Source: Actinomycetota bacterium
GTDB lineage: Bacteria; Actinomycetota; Thermoleophilia; Gaiellales; Gaiellaceae
Direction: 5' to 3'
Length of the DNA stretch: 64,000 bases
Assembly (NCBI GenBank): GCA_005884005.1
Contig: VAWI01000012.1
Span: 444-64,443 of the forward strand
Below the pieces are notes generated by a model that saw only the letters and a program-made list of their open reading frames with translations, was not told where the DNA came from and searched no databases. Positions 33,464 to 42,595 of this stretch are shown here, piece by piece. The first letter of the stretch is position 1, and each line of letters starts with the position of its first letter. A program made the translations under genes and the position numbers.

Positions 33464-35968
33464 CTAGCTTTTGCCGCGGCTGACGACCAGGTTCACCTTC
33501 GAGCCGCGCACCAGCTTCTTCCCCGCCCTCGGCCTCTCCGAGATCACGCGGCCCTTTCGCACGGTCGTCGACTTCGCCTTCCTGACCCTGCCGGTGCGGC
33601 AGTGGGCGGCGACGATTCGACGTTTGGCAGTCGCCAGTGGCTTGCGCTTCACGTTCGGGACGATGCAGAACACTTTCTGCGCAACCAGGCTGAAGGTGGC
33701 GGTCACGGTCTTGACGGCGTCGATCGTGACCGTACATGAGCTGCTGCCGCTGCAGGCGCCGCTCCAGCCGGCGAAGGTCGAGCTTCCGCCAGGGGTCGCC
33801 GTGAGCGTGACGCTCGTACCCGAGTCGAAGTCAGCCGCGCAAGTCGTGCCGCAGTTGATCCCGCCGGCGTTGCTCGTCACTGTCCCGCTGCCCCCACCCG
33901 CCTTCGCAATCGTGAGCGTGAACCTCGGCACCGCGGCACTAACCGTTTCGACCACCTGCGGCGCGACGTTGTAGCTGTCGTTTCCGGGCTGGTCGTACTT
34001 CACGGTGCAGGTGCCGGTGCCGCTCGTCATCGTGAAGGTGGCGCCCACGTTCGAGCAGACACCGGAGCTCGAATAGACGACGGCACCGGCGGGCGCAGTT
34101 GCCGCGACCGTGAAGCTGGTGCCAGAGACAGCCGTCGCTGGCGCGTGAGCCGTGACGATGATCGTCTGATCGGCCTTGGGGCTCACGGTGTACGTCACCG
34201 CGTTGCCCTCGAAATCCATCGCCGCGCAGAACGACGGCAACGGACACGAAACCGAGATGAGCGTGTTTGGGTCGATGTCGACCGGCGTGTTCCACGAGCT
34301 CCCGTCGTAGGTCACCGCGTGATCGCCCACCGCCGCGCAGAAGGACGCGGACGGGCACGACACCGAGAAAAGTACGGCGGTGGGATCTATGCTCGCAGGC
34401 GCGCTCCACGAGCCGCCGTTGAACGTCACCGCATTTCCGCTCAAGTCCACCGCCATGCAGAACGACGACGAGGGACACGAAACGGAGGTGAGGGCGTGCG
34501 TGCCGTCGATGCTCGCAGGCGAGCTCCACGAGCCGCCGTTGAACGTTACGGCATTGCCGCTCCCGTCAACCGCAGCGCAGAAGGATGGCGACGGACATGA
34601 CAGAGAGTTAGGTCCAGCGATCAGACCGATGGGGGCTGGCAAGGTCCACGAAGAACCGTTGTAGGTCAACGCCCGCCCGCTCACGTCCAGGGCGAGGCAG
34701 AACGACGCCGATGAACACGACACCGACATGAGAAAGCTCGTGCCGTCGATGCTGGTTGGCGCGCCCCACGAAAATCCGTTGTACGTCAGAGCGTTGCCGC
34801 TCCCGTCAACCGCCGCGCAGAAGGACGCCGACGGACAGGAGACAGCGACCAGTCTGTTCGTACCGTCGATGCTCACGGGAGCGGTCCAGGCGCTGCCGTT
34901 GAACGTCAGTGCCCGCCCCGAGAAGTCCACGACCGCGCAGAACGACGCCGCGGGGCATGACAATTTGTCCGATCCGCCCCCCAGAACAACGGGCGCCGTC
35001 CAGGAGCTGCCGTTGTACGTGACCGCGAAATCGGTGCTGTCCAGCGCGGCGCAAAAGGATGAAGACGCGCACGACACCGACCTGAGACCCTGCGCACCGC
35101 CGACAAGGGCTGGGGCGCTCCACACGCTGCCGTCGTAGGTCAACGCGCGGCCGTTGAAGTCGACGGCGGTGCAGAAAGACGATGATGCGCACGAGACCGA
35201 CGCGAGCCCATGGTTGGCATCGATGCTCGTCGGCGAGCTCCACGAAGAGCCGTTGTAGGTCAGCGCGTCACCGCCTGAGCCTGAGCTCACCGCCGCACAA
35301 AAAGACGATGACGCACACGACACGGACGCGAGCCCGTCCGCGGCGTCGATGCTGGCCGGCGCGCTCCACGAAGAGCCGTCGAAGATCAATGCGTTGCCCT
35401 CGTAGTCGACGGCCACGCAGAACGATGCCGATGCACAGGACACAGCGGCGAGATCGTTCGAGGGGTCGATGCTGACGGGGGCGCTCCACGAGCTGCCGTC
35501 GAAGGTGACTGCGTTATCGCCGACCGCCACGCAGAAGGACGCCGACGGGCACGACACCGAGTGCAAGCCGGCTGGATCGACGCTTGTGGGCGCGCTCCAC
35601 GAGCTGCCGTTGAACGTCACTGCATTGCCGCTGAAGTCGACCGCGACGCAGAACGTCGACGAAGGACAGGAGACCGAGGCGAGCGGGAACGTGTCGATGC
35701 TGGCAGGCGCGCCCCACGAGCTTCCATTGAAGGTCGCGACGCCGCCGGCCCCGCCGCTGTCACCCGCCGCAACGCAGAACGACGCCGAAGGGCACGACAC
35801 CGAGCTCCCGAAAAAGGCAGGATCGACCCGGACTGAGGCGGACCAGCCGGTGGACGCCAACGCTTGCGACGGCCCGACGAGCATCAGCAGTCCGACGATT
35901 CCGCCTACCAAGGCGGCGTACCGTGGAGACTGCTTAGCCGGGCCTAGACGGGGAGCCTGCCTCCTCAT
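33464..35968 (-). CDS. Secreted 14-repeat protein with Gly-rich beta repeat and PASTA domain
   Basis: 834 residues from ATG 35968, which follows GGAGGGG. Signal peptide (ALVGGIVGLLMLVGPSQALA), then fourteen copies of a 38-46 residue unit of the form SVSCPSASFCVAVD..GNAVTFNGSSWSAPxSID, each with two cysteines spaced CxxxxFC; together they could form a disulfide-braced beta-propeller or solenoid. Next comes an Ig-like stretch, an InlB-B-like repeat (GSGTVTSNAGGINCGTTC...FAGWSGAC) and a C-terminal PASTA domain (VPNVKRKPLATAKRRIVAAHC...SKVNLVVSRG) that may bind peptidoglycan. Probably a wall-attached surface protein; function unknown. Confidence 0.85.
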   Translation of the reverse strand: MRRQAPRLGPAKQSPRYAALVGGIVGLLMLVGPSQALASTGWSASVRVDPAFFGSSVSCPSASFCVAAGDSGGAGGVATFNGSSWGAPASIDTFPLASVSCPSSTFCVAVDFSGNAVTFNGSSWSAPTSVDPAGLHSVSCPSASFCVAVGDNAVTFDGSSWSAPVSIDPSNDLAAVSCASASFCVAVDYEGNALIFDGSSWSAPASIDAADGLASVSCASSSFCAAVSSGSGGDALTYNGSSWSSPTSIDANHGLASVSCASSSFCTAVDFNGRALTYDGSVWSAPALVGGAQGLRSVSCASSSFCAALDSTDFAVTYNGSSWTAPVVLGGGSDKLSCPAASFCAVVDFSGRALTFNGSAWTAPVSIDGTNRLVAVSCPSASFCAAVDGSGNALTYNGFSWGAPTSIDGTSFLMSVSCSSASFCLALDVSGRALTYNGSSWTLPAPIGLIAGPNSLSCPSPSFCAAVDGSGNAVTFNGGSWSSPASIDGTHALTSVSCPSSSFCMAVDLSGNAVTFNGGSWSAPASIDPTAVLFSVSCPSASFCAAVGDHAVTYDGSSWNTPVDIDPNTLISVSCPLPSFCAAMDFEGNAVTYTVSPKADQTIIVTAHAPATAVSGTSFTVAATAPAGAVVYSSSGVCSNVGATFTMTSGTGTCTVKYDQPGNDSYNVAPQVVETVSAAVPRFTLTIAKAGGGSGTVTSNAGGINCGTTCAADFDSGTSVTLTATPGGSSTFAGWSGACSGSSSCTVTIDAVKTVTATFSLVAQKVFCIVPNVKRKPLATAKRRIVAAHCRTGRVRKAKSTTVRKGRVISERPRAGKKLVRGSKVNLVVSRGKS

Positions 35969-36311
35969 TTGCCCCTCCTCCTTCCGGCTAAGGCCACAAC
36001 CGCAAAGAGCAGCCGTACGCTCATGACGGCCAGCGGGCATAGCCGAGGAGCGGCCGCGGCCTCGTCGACAAGTTGATCTCCCGCTCCTTTCTGCCACCTT
36101 GGTTGTGCGAGCGCTCTCCCGCGCCATGCCACGATGAGGTGGGAAAGGAGGCCCCGACGAACGATTCTCCTCCCTTTCAAGACGGAGTACAAGCAGGGGT
36201 TGCCGCCCTTACTCAATCGGTCGAGCTGGCGACAACGAGCCCATCAGCGCGGTCGCGCGGTTGACCCCTGGCCTCGAGCGTGGTTCAGTCGCCCAGACGG
36301 AGGAGGCATCA

Positions 36312-36716
36312 ATGAGCACGTCCGGCAACACAGGCCCTCCCGGCCGGCCGCGTGGAATCGGCTTCGGGATTCTCATGTTCATCGTCACGCTCCACTTCTA
36401 CTCGTGGTACTGGGTTTTCAAGACCCAGGAGGAGATCAAGCAGCACACGGGCGAGGGCCTCGGCGGGGTGCTTGGCCTCGTCATTTGGATCCTGCTCAAC
36501 CCGGTGGAGGCATTCGTGATCCCATCGGAGGTCGGGAAGATGTACGAGAAGGACAGGCAGCGGCGGCCCATGAGCGGCTGGACCGGCCTCTGGCTCTTCC
36601 CGGGCGGGATCCTGATCATCCCGGCGATCGTCTGGTTTGTGAAGGTGCAGGGAGCTCTCAACCGCTACTGGGAGGGGAAGGCTTCGGCAGCGGCGGCTTC
36701 CGCCGCTCCTGCCTGA
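36312..36716 (+). CDS. DUF4234 membrane protein
   Basis: 134 residues from ATG 36312, after GGAGGAGG. FGILMFIVTLHFYSWYWVFKTQEEIKQHTGEG is the DUF4234 hallmark, a helix followed by YxWYWxxKxxxE. Two more hydrophobic segments follow and the tail is Ala-rich. Function of the family is unknown. Stands alone, divergent from the 14-repeat protein gene. Confidence 0.82.
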   Translation: MSTSGNTGPPGRPRGIGFGILMFIVTLHFYSWYWVFKTQEEIKQHTGEGLGGVLGLVIWILLNPVEAFVIPSEVGKMYEKDRQRRPMSGWTGLWLFPGGILIIPAIVWFVKVQGALNRYWEGKASAAAASAAPA

Positions 36717-36803
36717 GCGAAGCCGCGCGCAGCTAGCTAGAAAGGATGGAGCAGACAGGATGGAGCCGCAGCCCTCGCGGGCGCGGCGTCCGATCGGGGC
36801 AAA

Positions 36804-37301
36804 ATGGCCGGGCACACTCCAGATGTGACTGGCCGTACGACGCTGACCAAAGATCGCTTGGATCTTCGTCGAATCGCCCTCGCGACGGCCCTCGCCGCGG
36901 GGCTCGGGGTCGCCCTTGCCGTTGTCTTCCTGCGCCACGCGCAAGCAACGTCGCACGTCGGACCGACCTCGGCAACGCTCGACGAAGCCTTCAGCTCATT
37001 CCTAGGAGCTGGCATCGGGCTCGCACTGGGGAGCGCGCTCGGTGCGCTCTCGATCCGGCGAGGCTCTCGGTTAGCTGCAGGAGTAATAGCCGGAATAGCT
37101 GCCTATGTCCTCGTCCTCGCCCCGGTCTTGGTGATCACAGACGACGTGGCTCTTGCGGAAGATCTCAATCCTGGAGGCCTCGTCTTTCTAGCCTTTTTGC
37201 TTCTTGCGTTTGGCGTTTTCGCCGTTCTCGGCGCAACCGTCGGAGGGTTTATCGCGTCGTTCATGCATAGAGATCGCATGCAAAAGCGGCACCAGCACTA
37301 G
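36804..37301 (+). CDS. Four-helix membrane protein, unknown
   Basis: 165 residues: a hydrophilic start, four hydrophobic helices (ALATALAAGLGVALAVVFL, FLGAGIGLALGSALGAL, AGVIAGIAAYVLVLAPVLVI, VFLAFLLLAFGVFAVLGATVGGF) and a basic tail. No recognised family. The frame downstream of the stop encodes another short protein-like stretch (WEEAWEQYGNSVFNFIYRAG), so this neighbourhood may hold gene remnants. Confidence 0.55.
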   Translation: MAGHTPDVTGRTTLTKDRLDLRRIALATALAAGLGVALAVVFLRHAQATSHVGPTSATLDEAFSSFLGAGIGLALGSALGALSIRRGSRLAAGVIAGIAAYVLVLAPVLVITDDVALAEDLNPGGLVFLAFLLLAFGVFAVLGATVGGFIASFMHRDRMQKRHQH

Positions 37302-37387
37302 TCTGCGGATGGATTCGACGCCGACGTGTGGGAAGAGGCGTGGGAGCAGTATGGGAACTCGGTGTTCAACTTCATCTATCGGGCGGG

Positions 37388-37462
37388 GTGAAGGTTGAGC
37401 GTGATTTCGCTGTCCACATCTACGAAGACGGCACTGCGCGATTGCGGTATTTAGCCCCCTGA
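37388..37462 (+). CDS. Possible 24-residue micro-ORF, coupled to an upstream remnant
   Basis: GTG 37388 overlaps by four bases (GTGA) the stop of a protein-like open stretch that begins after 37301. It encodes MKVERDFAVHIYEDGTARLRYLAP then stop. The amino acid pattern looks like a fragment of a real beta strand pair, but the length and lack of a ribosome binding site make it doubtful. Confidence 0.25.
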   Translation: MKVERDFAVHIYEDGTARLRYLAP

Positions 37463-37464
37463 CT

Positions 37465-37483
37465 GGGCCAGTGTTCGGGAATG
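37465..37483 (+). repeat. Short dispersed intergenic repeat, first of four
   Basis: GGGCCAGTGTTCGGGAATG. Related copies at 38004-38022 (identical over 19 bases), 39621-39640 and 40171-40190 (consensus GGSCCAGYGTNCGGGAATG), all on the plus strand and all between genes. Confidence 0.7.
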
Positions 37484-37603
37484 AAGCCCGAGCTTCGTCC
37501 GCCCGCGCCAGGGTTGAAGAGTTCGCTCAACCGACCGCTGCATCAAGGTGCGGCGACCAGCGTTAAGCTCGCCGCTCCAGAAACAGCGCGAAAGGAGGCG
37601 GAG

Positions 37604-37888
37604 ATGCATGCTCTCGTCGTGCGCGTGACCATCCACAATGCCGACCGCACTCGGGAAGTGCTCAACAGCCAAGTTGTGCCACAGGTCTCGGGCGCGCCCG
37701 GGTTCAAGACGGGCTACTGGACGTGGACGACCGGCGGCGTGGAGACGAACGGGCTCTCGATGATCATCTTTGAGTCGGAGGAGAACGCACGCGCGGCGGG
37801 CGATCGGATAAGCGCCATCGCGGCTGACGCGCGCGACGACGTCACGCTCGATGGCGTCGAGGTCCGAGAGGTTGTCGCTTCGGCCTGA
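37604..37888 (+). CDS. Small dimeric alpha/beta-barrel-like protein
   Basis: 94 residues from ATG 37604, after AAAGGAGG. ALVVRVTIHNADRTREVLNSQVVPQVSGAPGFKTGYW and GLSMIIFESEENARAAG follow the pattern of antibiotic-biosynthesis-monooxygenase-like (ABM/EthD) ferredoxin-like dimers. No catalytic residues can be assigned. Single gene. Confidence 0.7.
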   Translation: MHALVVRVTIHNADRTREVLNSQVVPQVSGAPGFKTGYWTWTTGGVETNGLSMIIFESEENARAAGDRISAIAADARDDVTLDGVEVREVVASA

Positions 37889-38081
37889 TGATTTAGTCAA
37901 TACTGGATCGTCTTCGCGGCTACAGCGGCGGTGCTCTCTCCCGTCGTGCTGGCCCCCCGCCTCTTCCCGCGGAGCGTAAGGCCGGACGGCTAGTCCGTCG
38001 CCCGGGCCAGTGTTCGGGAATGCACCCGAGCGCGGCGCTAGACCAGGGCACCAGCAGGGAGCTGTTGCTATGGGACAGGCT

Positions 38082-39272
38082 CTAGCGCTTCGGGACGGGT
38101 TGCCAGGCGGGTAGCCCGGTACCCCACGTGCCTAGCCCGTCCTCGGGCGTCACCAGATGGAGGTGGCCGCCGCCGCGACCCATGACGTACGTACCCGATC
38201 GGGTTGCCATCGCGATCTGTCTGCCGTCCGGTGACCAGACAGGCGCGCCGGCGACGCCGATCTCGCTGCACGCGCCGCGGCCGGCGTGCGCGGGCAAGAC
38301 GCGTCTGCCGTCCGGCGTCATCAGACTGATGCGCCCACAGCGGCCGCGGTAGGCAATCAGGCGGCCGTCAGGCGACCAGGCAGGCGAGCCTCCGCGCGCG
38401 AGGACACGGCGGTTGCTTCCATCGGTCGCCATGGTCGATACGGACCAACGCCCGTCGGCGGACTTTGTCGCGAATGCGATGCGGCGGCCGTCGGGCGACC
38501 AGGTCGGGAACGCGTCGCGGCCCGCGGTTCCGGTCTTCAGGAGCTTCGCCGGTGCCGGTGCTGTGAGGTCGCGAACGTAGATCTCGCTCGGCGCCATGAA
38601 AGAGGCGGCGACGTAGGCGAGCTTCGAGCCGTCGCGCGACCACGAGAGCTGCGCGACGTGCCCGGTCGCGAGACGAATGTCACGCCCCGTCGCGAGGTTG
38701 TACAGGTGCAGCCCGTTGTAGTCGCTGGCGATGCTTACCGTGTCCGCACCGATGGCGAGCCAGCGCCCATTCGGTGACCAGGCAAAGCCTGTCAGCTCGT
38801 AGCAACCCTTCATGGCTGAACAGTGAAAGACAGCCCCCGTCGCCCCGAACACCCCGACCGCTGCGACCTGTTCGTCGTCGTACGGGACGTGATGGTTGGC
38901 GAGCAGCGTCAGCGGCCCGTTTGCGACCGGCCCGGCCGCTGCCGTTGCCCGTGCGGGAATTGACGGTTGCCGCTCCGGCGTCGTGCCCCCGCCGCCGCCG
39001 TGGTTGAAGATTCCACCGAACCCGACGCTGAGGACCACAAGAGCGGCAACGAAGAGTCCGGCTGCGATGCGCAGCCTTCGCCGTCGCGCCCGCTCGCGCG
39101 CCTCCTTGATTAGCGCCGTCAGCCACTCGCGCGGCCGGTGTGGCCGTGATGGGCCAAAGAGCCGGCCTTGGCGAAGTTTGCTGACGTCTATGAAGGTCGG
39201 GTCGATGAAGCTAGTATCCCTAGCACCATGCTCAAGGTCAAGCTTGACCGCAGCGAGACACTCGGCCTCCAC
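38082..39272 (-). CDS. Membrane-anchored WD40-like (PD40/TolB) beta-propeller protein
   Basis: 396 residues from GTG 39272, the only canonical start before the membrane helix. A basic cytoplasmic stretch (RERARRRRLRIAAG) leads into one helix (LFVAALVVLSVGFGGIF), then an exported propeller with repeated WSPDGRxIAF blades (FAWSPNGRWLAIG, LSWSRDGSKLAYV, PTWSPDGRRIAFA, PAWSPDGRLIAYR, PVWSPDGRQIAMA). The 5' end overlaps the divergent GntR gene by about 45 bp. Its ligand is unknown. Confidence 0.78.
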   Translation of the reverse strand: MEAECLAAVKLDLEHGARDTSFIDPTFIDVSKLRQGRLFGPSRPHRPREWLTALIKEARERARRRRLRIAAGLFVAALVVLSVGFGGIFNHGGGGGTTPERQPSIPARATAAAGPVANGPLTLLANHHVPYDDEQVAAVGVFGATGAVFHCSAMKGCYELTGFAWSPNGRWLAIGADTVSIASDYNGLHLYNLATGRDIRLATGHVAQLSWSRDGSKLAYVAASFMAPSEIYVRDLTAPAPAKLLKTGTAGRDAFPTWSPDGRRIAFATKSADGRWSVSTMATDGSNRRVLARGGSPAWSPDGRLIAYRGRCGRISLMTPDGRRVLPAHAGRGACSEIGVAGAPVWSPDGRQIAMATRSGTYVMGRGGGHLHLVTPEDGLGTWGTGLPAWQPVPKR

Positions 39273-39575
39273 GATCAGGTCGCTGCCGAGCTACGACGCG
39301 CGATCGCCGAGGGTGAGGCGCTGCCGGGCGAACGCTTGCCGCCGGCGCGGGACCTCGCGGCCGTGCTTGCTGTGAATAGGAACACCGTCCTCCGTGCTCT
39401 TCGCCTCCTACGTGACGAGGGGCTGCTCGAGTTCCGCCGCGGTCGTGGGATCACCGTCGCCGGCACGAGAGAACGGGGCGCCGTTGTTGCCCGTACTAAG
39501 GAGCTCCTTGAATTCGCCCGCGAGCAAGGCTACCGGCGCGAGGAGCTGGTTCAGATCATCCGGACGATTCCGTAG
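39228..39575 (+). CDS. GntR-family regulator, YtrA/YhcF-like
   Basis: 115 residues from ATG 39228. A winged helix-turn-helix GLHDQVAAELRRAIAEGEALPGERLPPARDLAAVLAVNRNTVLRALRLL with the invariant LPxxR and NRNTVLRAL recognition helix, followed by a short C-terminal helix pair as in the YtrA subfamily, which often controls adjacent transporter genes. Here no transporter follows; the divergent propeller gene is the only close target candidate. Confidence 0.85.
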   Translation: MLKVKLDRSETLGLHDQVAAELRRAIAEGEALPGERLPPARDLAAVLAVNRNTVLRALRLLRDEGLLEFRRGRGITVAGTRERGAVVARTKELLEFAREQGYRREELVQIIRTIP

Positions 39576-39657
39576 TACGTCGAGTTCCTTGGTAGCCGCC
39601 GAAAGAGGGCTAGCTCGCATGGCCCAGCGTGCGGGAATGTCCCCTGACGTTCCGCTG

Positions 39658-40065
39658 TTACGACGTGCTCTCTGGGAGCGGCAGAGACGACTCGGGACCG
39701 TGGAAGACGGCCTCGACGTTGTTGCCGTCGGGGTCGTGTACGAACGCTCCGTAGTAGTGCTCGTGGTAGCGCGGCCGGAGTCCGGGAGGGCCATTGTCCG
39801 TCGCCCCGGCGTCGAGCGCCGCCGCGTGGAAAGCATCGACCGTTGCCCGATCTGGCGCGGCGAACGCTAGGTGCAGCGGTGCAGTCGGCTCGCCCTGTCT
39901 GATGAAGAAGTCAACGCGGCTAGGCGGCCCCCAGCCGACGCCTCCTTCAAGCTCGACTTCCTCGACGCCGAACGGTGCGAGCGCTTGCCGGTAGAAGCGC
40001 CGGCTCGCCTCGGGGTCCCGAACCGGAATCGTAAGGTGGTCGATGAAGACTTGGGCTTCTGACAT
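39658..40065 (-). CDS. VOC-family (glyoxalase/bleomycin resistance) protein
   Basis: 135 residues with one beta-alpha-beta-beta-beta pair of modules: FIDHLTIPVRDPEASRRFYRQALAPFG at the start, LHLAFAAPDRATVDAFHAAALDAGA in the middle and GAFVHDPDGNNVEAVFH at the end. Metal ligands His9, His67-type and Glu in NVEAVFH are in the expected places. Reaction unknown. Preceded and followed by copies of the short GGGCCAG repeat. Confidence 0.87.
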   Translation of the reverse strand: MSEAQVFIDHLTIPVRDPEASRRFYRQALAPFGVEEVELEGGVGWGPPSRVDFFIRQGEPTAPLHLAFAAPDRATVDAFHAAALDAGATDNGPPGLRPRYHEHYYGAFVHDPDGNNVEAVFHGPESSLPLPESTS

Positions 40066-40292
40066 GGCGGCTCGTTCGGATTACGTTGTTACCAGGGTGC
40101 ACGCTGCCGAGGCAAGGAGGGCGAAGAGCGGCGTTGGCTAAGCGTACGCCCGGTGGGGGCAGCCTGACGTGGGCCAGCGTCCCGGAATGTCACTTGAGCA
40201 GACCGCCCGACGCGGGGGGTCCAGGCGCCGAAGCTGGACGGCCATAAGGCGATACGGTCCCGACCATTCGACGCCTACCTGCTCTTTCGTTC

Positions 40293-40472
40293 ATGCTCGT
40301 TTTCCTGACGTGGCTCGGTCTCATGGCGTACGTGTGGCTCTGGTCACGCCCCCAGTGGGGCTGGGGCTGGGCGCTCGTCGGCACGATCAATCTCACGGCG
40401 CTCGCGCTTCTCGCACTCGTTGTGACCTGGCTGATCACCCGCGCGATCAGGCGTTTCACCAGTCGCCGGTAG
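40293..40472 (+). CDS. Small two-helix membrane protein (59 aa)
   Basis: ATG 40293 to TAG 40472. Two hydrophobic segments (MLVFLTWLGLMAYVWLW and ALVGTINLTALALLALVVTWLI) joined by a Trp-rich hairpin (SRPQWGWGW), and a basic end (RAIRRFTSRR). Such small proteins are easily missed in annotation. No family recognised and no strong ribosome binding site. Confidence 0.5.
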   Translation: MLVFLTWLGLMAYVWLWSRPQWGWGWALVGTINLTALALLALVVTWLITRAIRRFTSRR

Positions 40473-40613
40473 GCCCGTCGCCTTTTCTGTAGCAAGGACA
40501 CAAGCCAAGGACGCCGGTCTGCGCGAGCGTCCTGACGCCTGAAGCATGAGCGGGCGCGCCGATCCTCTCCACGGATGCTCAGCCAGCGGCCTCGTGTCAG
40601 CAGAGTCGCCGAC

Positions 40614-40910
40614 TTAGCCCCCTGCCATTGCCCCAACCACCCTGAACGGCTCGGCGCCCGAGGCGACCTCCTCCGGCAGCGGATCGTCTGCGGAATCGAG
40701 CGTGATGTCCTGCCCACACGCGAAGAAGCGGATGAAATCCCGGCGCTTGGCTGTCCCATGATCCCGAATCGTCCCTCGAAGGGCGGGGTAGCTCGCCTCC
40801 AGCGCATCGAGAACCGTGCGCTGCGTCGGCTGCTCCTGGTCGTCGAGGGAGACTTCCCCGTCGACGCCGGCAAGGGTCCGCAGGTGTTGCGGAAGGATGA
40901 CGCGGATCAC
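40614..40910 (-). CDS. MoaD/ThiS-family ubiquitin-like protein
   Basis: 98 residues from GTG 40910, overlapping the stop of the upstream gene as GTGA. A beta-grasp pattern [22 protein letters not shown]...[17 protein letters not shown], a glycine pair at the end (VVGAMAGG), as needed for C-terminal activation and sulfur transfer. Located after a BNR-repeat gene, a pair I recall from other actinobacteria. It may donate sulfur or be conjugated; the activating enzyme is not in the window. Confidence 0.85.
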   Translation of the reverse strand: MIRVILPQHLRTLAGVDGEVSLDDQEQPTQRTVLDALEASYPALRGTIRDHGTAKRRDFIRFFACGQDITLDSADDPLPEEVASGAEPFRVVGAMAGG

Positions 40911-42022
40911 GGCAGCGTCTGCGCCTCGACCGAGAGCACGGCAGGCAGATCGCGCACGATTGCCGTCCACTTGTCGCCGCCGTCAGGCGACGCGTAGACC
41001 TGGCCACCAGTCGTCCCGAAATAGACGCCGCCGGGATCGAGGTCGTCCACCGACATCGCGTCGCGGAGCACGTTCACGTAGCAGTGGCTTTGCGGCAAGC
41101 CGTCGGTGAGCGCCTCCCATTCGTTCCCGCCCGTCCTGCTGCGGTAGACGCGGAGCTTGGCGTCGGGCGGAACGTGCTCGGAGTCGCTCTTGATCGGCAC
41201 CACGTAGACCGTGTCCGGCTCATGGGGGTGAACCGCGATCGGGAAGCCGAAGTCGGAGGGAAGGTTCCCGCTCACCTCGTGCCACGACTCGCCGGCGTCG
41301 TCGCTTCGCATCACGTCCCAGTGCTTCTGCATGAACAGCACGTCCGGGCGCGACGGGTTCATCGCGATCCGGTGGACGCAGTGCCCGACCTCCCGGTCCT
41401 CGTCCGGCAGCTCGCCCGAACGCAGCCCGCGGTTGATCGGGCGCCAGGTCTCGCCGCCGTCGTCCGTGCGGAAGGCGCCTGCCGCCGAGATCGCGACGAA
41501 CATCCGTTGGGGGTCATCGGGATGGATGAGGATCGTGTGCAGGCATAGGCCGCCGGCGCCGGGCTGCCATTGAGCGCCCGTCGGATGATCCCGGAGACCC
41601 GACAACTCCTGCCACGTCTGCCCACCGTCGACCGAACGGAAGAGTGCTGCATCCTCGACGCCCGCGAACACCGTGTCCAGGTCCGTGAGCGACGGCTCGA
41701 GGTGCCAGACGCGTGCGAATTCCCAGGGGTGCTGCGTGCCGTCGTACCACTGATGCGTGCCGGGGACGCCGTCGTACGCGAACTCGTTGCCGACCGGCTC
41801 CCACGTCTTCCCTCCATCGTCGGAGCGCTGGACGACCTGGCCATGCCAACCGGTGGATTGAGACGCGTACAGCCGGCCCGGATCGACCGGCGAAGCTTTC
41901 AGGTGGTACATCTCCCACCCCGCGAACAGCGGGCCCTCGACATTCCAATCGTCACGCGTACCGTCCGACGTCAGGACGAACGCGCCCTTTCGCGTACCCA
42001 CGAGGAGACGCACTCGGCTCAT
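40907..42022 (-). CDS. BNR/sialidase-like beta-propeller protein
   Basis: 371 residues from ATG 42022, preceded by GAAGGAGGGA. Several Asp-box/BNR motifs ([60 protein letters not shown]) form a six- or seven-bladed propeller like exo-sialidases and Vps10-type domains. No signal peptide, so cytoplasmic. Coupled to the MoaD/ThiS-like gene, suggesting that the two proteins work together; the substrate is unknown. Confidence 0.87.
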   Translation of the reverse strand: MSRVRLLVGTRKGAFVLTSDGTRDDWNVEGPLFAGWEMYHLKASPVDPGRLYASQSTGWHGQVVQRSDDGGKTWEPVGNEFAYDGVPGTHQWYDGTQHPWEFARVWHLEPSLTDLDTVFAGVEDAALFRSVDGGQTWQELSGLRDHPTGAQWQPGAGGLCLHTILIHPDDPQRMFVAISAAGAFRTDDGGETWRPINRGLRSGELPDEDREVGHCVHRIAMNPSRPDVLFMQKHWDVMRSDDAGESWHEVSGNLPSDFGFPIAVHPHEPDTVYVVPIKSDSEHVPPDAKLRVYRSRTGGNEWEALTDGLPQSHCYVNVLRDAMSVDDLDPGGVYFGTTGGQVYASPDGGDKWTAIVRDLPAVLSVEAQTLP

Positions 42023-42204
42023 CGATCCCTCCTTCTCGATCTCGAACGACCATTCTCTCCAATGACAAGTGGCGGCCATCGGTTTCGACCGCGTCAGTGG
42101 TTAGACCGCGTGGCAAAAAAGAAGTCATCGGTGACGCCGCCAGAAGCCGCTCGGGAACGAGTGAGACTAGAGTGCGCCACGCATCCCGAGTCCAGTGACG
42201 GAGG

Positions 42205-42396
42205 TTGCTGATCGACACGCAGGTCACGAGGCAGCATGTCGTCGACGTCCTCAGTACGGCTGGGCTGCCAGAGGAGGCCGAGGAGGCCCGTCGGTCGTTG
42301 CCCGACCCGGTTGACCTCGAGCGAGCGGCGCAGTTTCTCGAGCGCTACGGCATCACCAAGGACGTGCTGATCAGCCGCATGGGCGGAAGCCCATAG
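42205..42396 (+). CDS. Conserved small hypothetical protein
   Basis: 63 residues. QHVVDVLSTAGLPEEAEEARRSLPDPVDLERAAQFLERYGITKDVLISRMGGSP matches in pattern a short actinobacterial family ending RxGGSP. TTG 42205 touches GGAGG, so the real start may be the CTG or ATC one or two codons later. Followed directly by the duplicated promoter region of tRNA-Ser(GGA). Confidence 0.65.
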   Translation: MLIDTQVTRQHVVDVLSTAGLPEEAEEARRSLPDPVDLERAAQFLERYGITKDVLISRMGGSP

Positions 42397-42415
42397 GCGT
42401 GACGTGCAAGTTCGC

Positions 42416-42528
42416 CTGGAGGTCGCATGGGCTTTGCCCGTGCGACCGTCTAATCCCGGTCGGGGTACTCTGCTCCGGTCCCGGAGAGGTGTCCGAGTGG
42501 TCCAAGGCGCCGCTCTTGGCGGCGCTTT
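42416..42528 (+). repeat. Class I duplication: tRNA-Ser(GGA) promoter and 5' half plus hairpin
   Basis: Bases 42416-42500 (85 bp) repeat 42529-42613 with few differences: a GGGCTTTGCCCG hairpin, TACTCT promoter-like hexamer and the first 18 nt of the tRNA. The 28 bp between (42501-42528) are CCAAGGCGCCGC-TCTTG-GCGGCGC, the reverse complement form of the module found at 43.6 and 57.4 kb. The truncated copy cannot fold to a tRNA. Confidence 0.9.
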
Positions 42529-42595
42529 CTGGAGGCCGCTCGGGCTTTGCCCGTGCGGCCGTCTAATCCCGGCCCGGGTACTCTGCTGCGGGTCC

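Noticed and set aside
42483-42540. A second tRNA gene with a GCC-rich anticodon stem
   Set aside because: Only the acceptor 5' strand and part of the D arm are present; no T arm or 3' acceptor strand follows.
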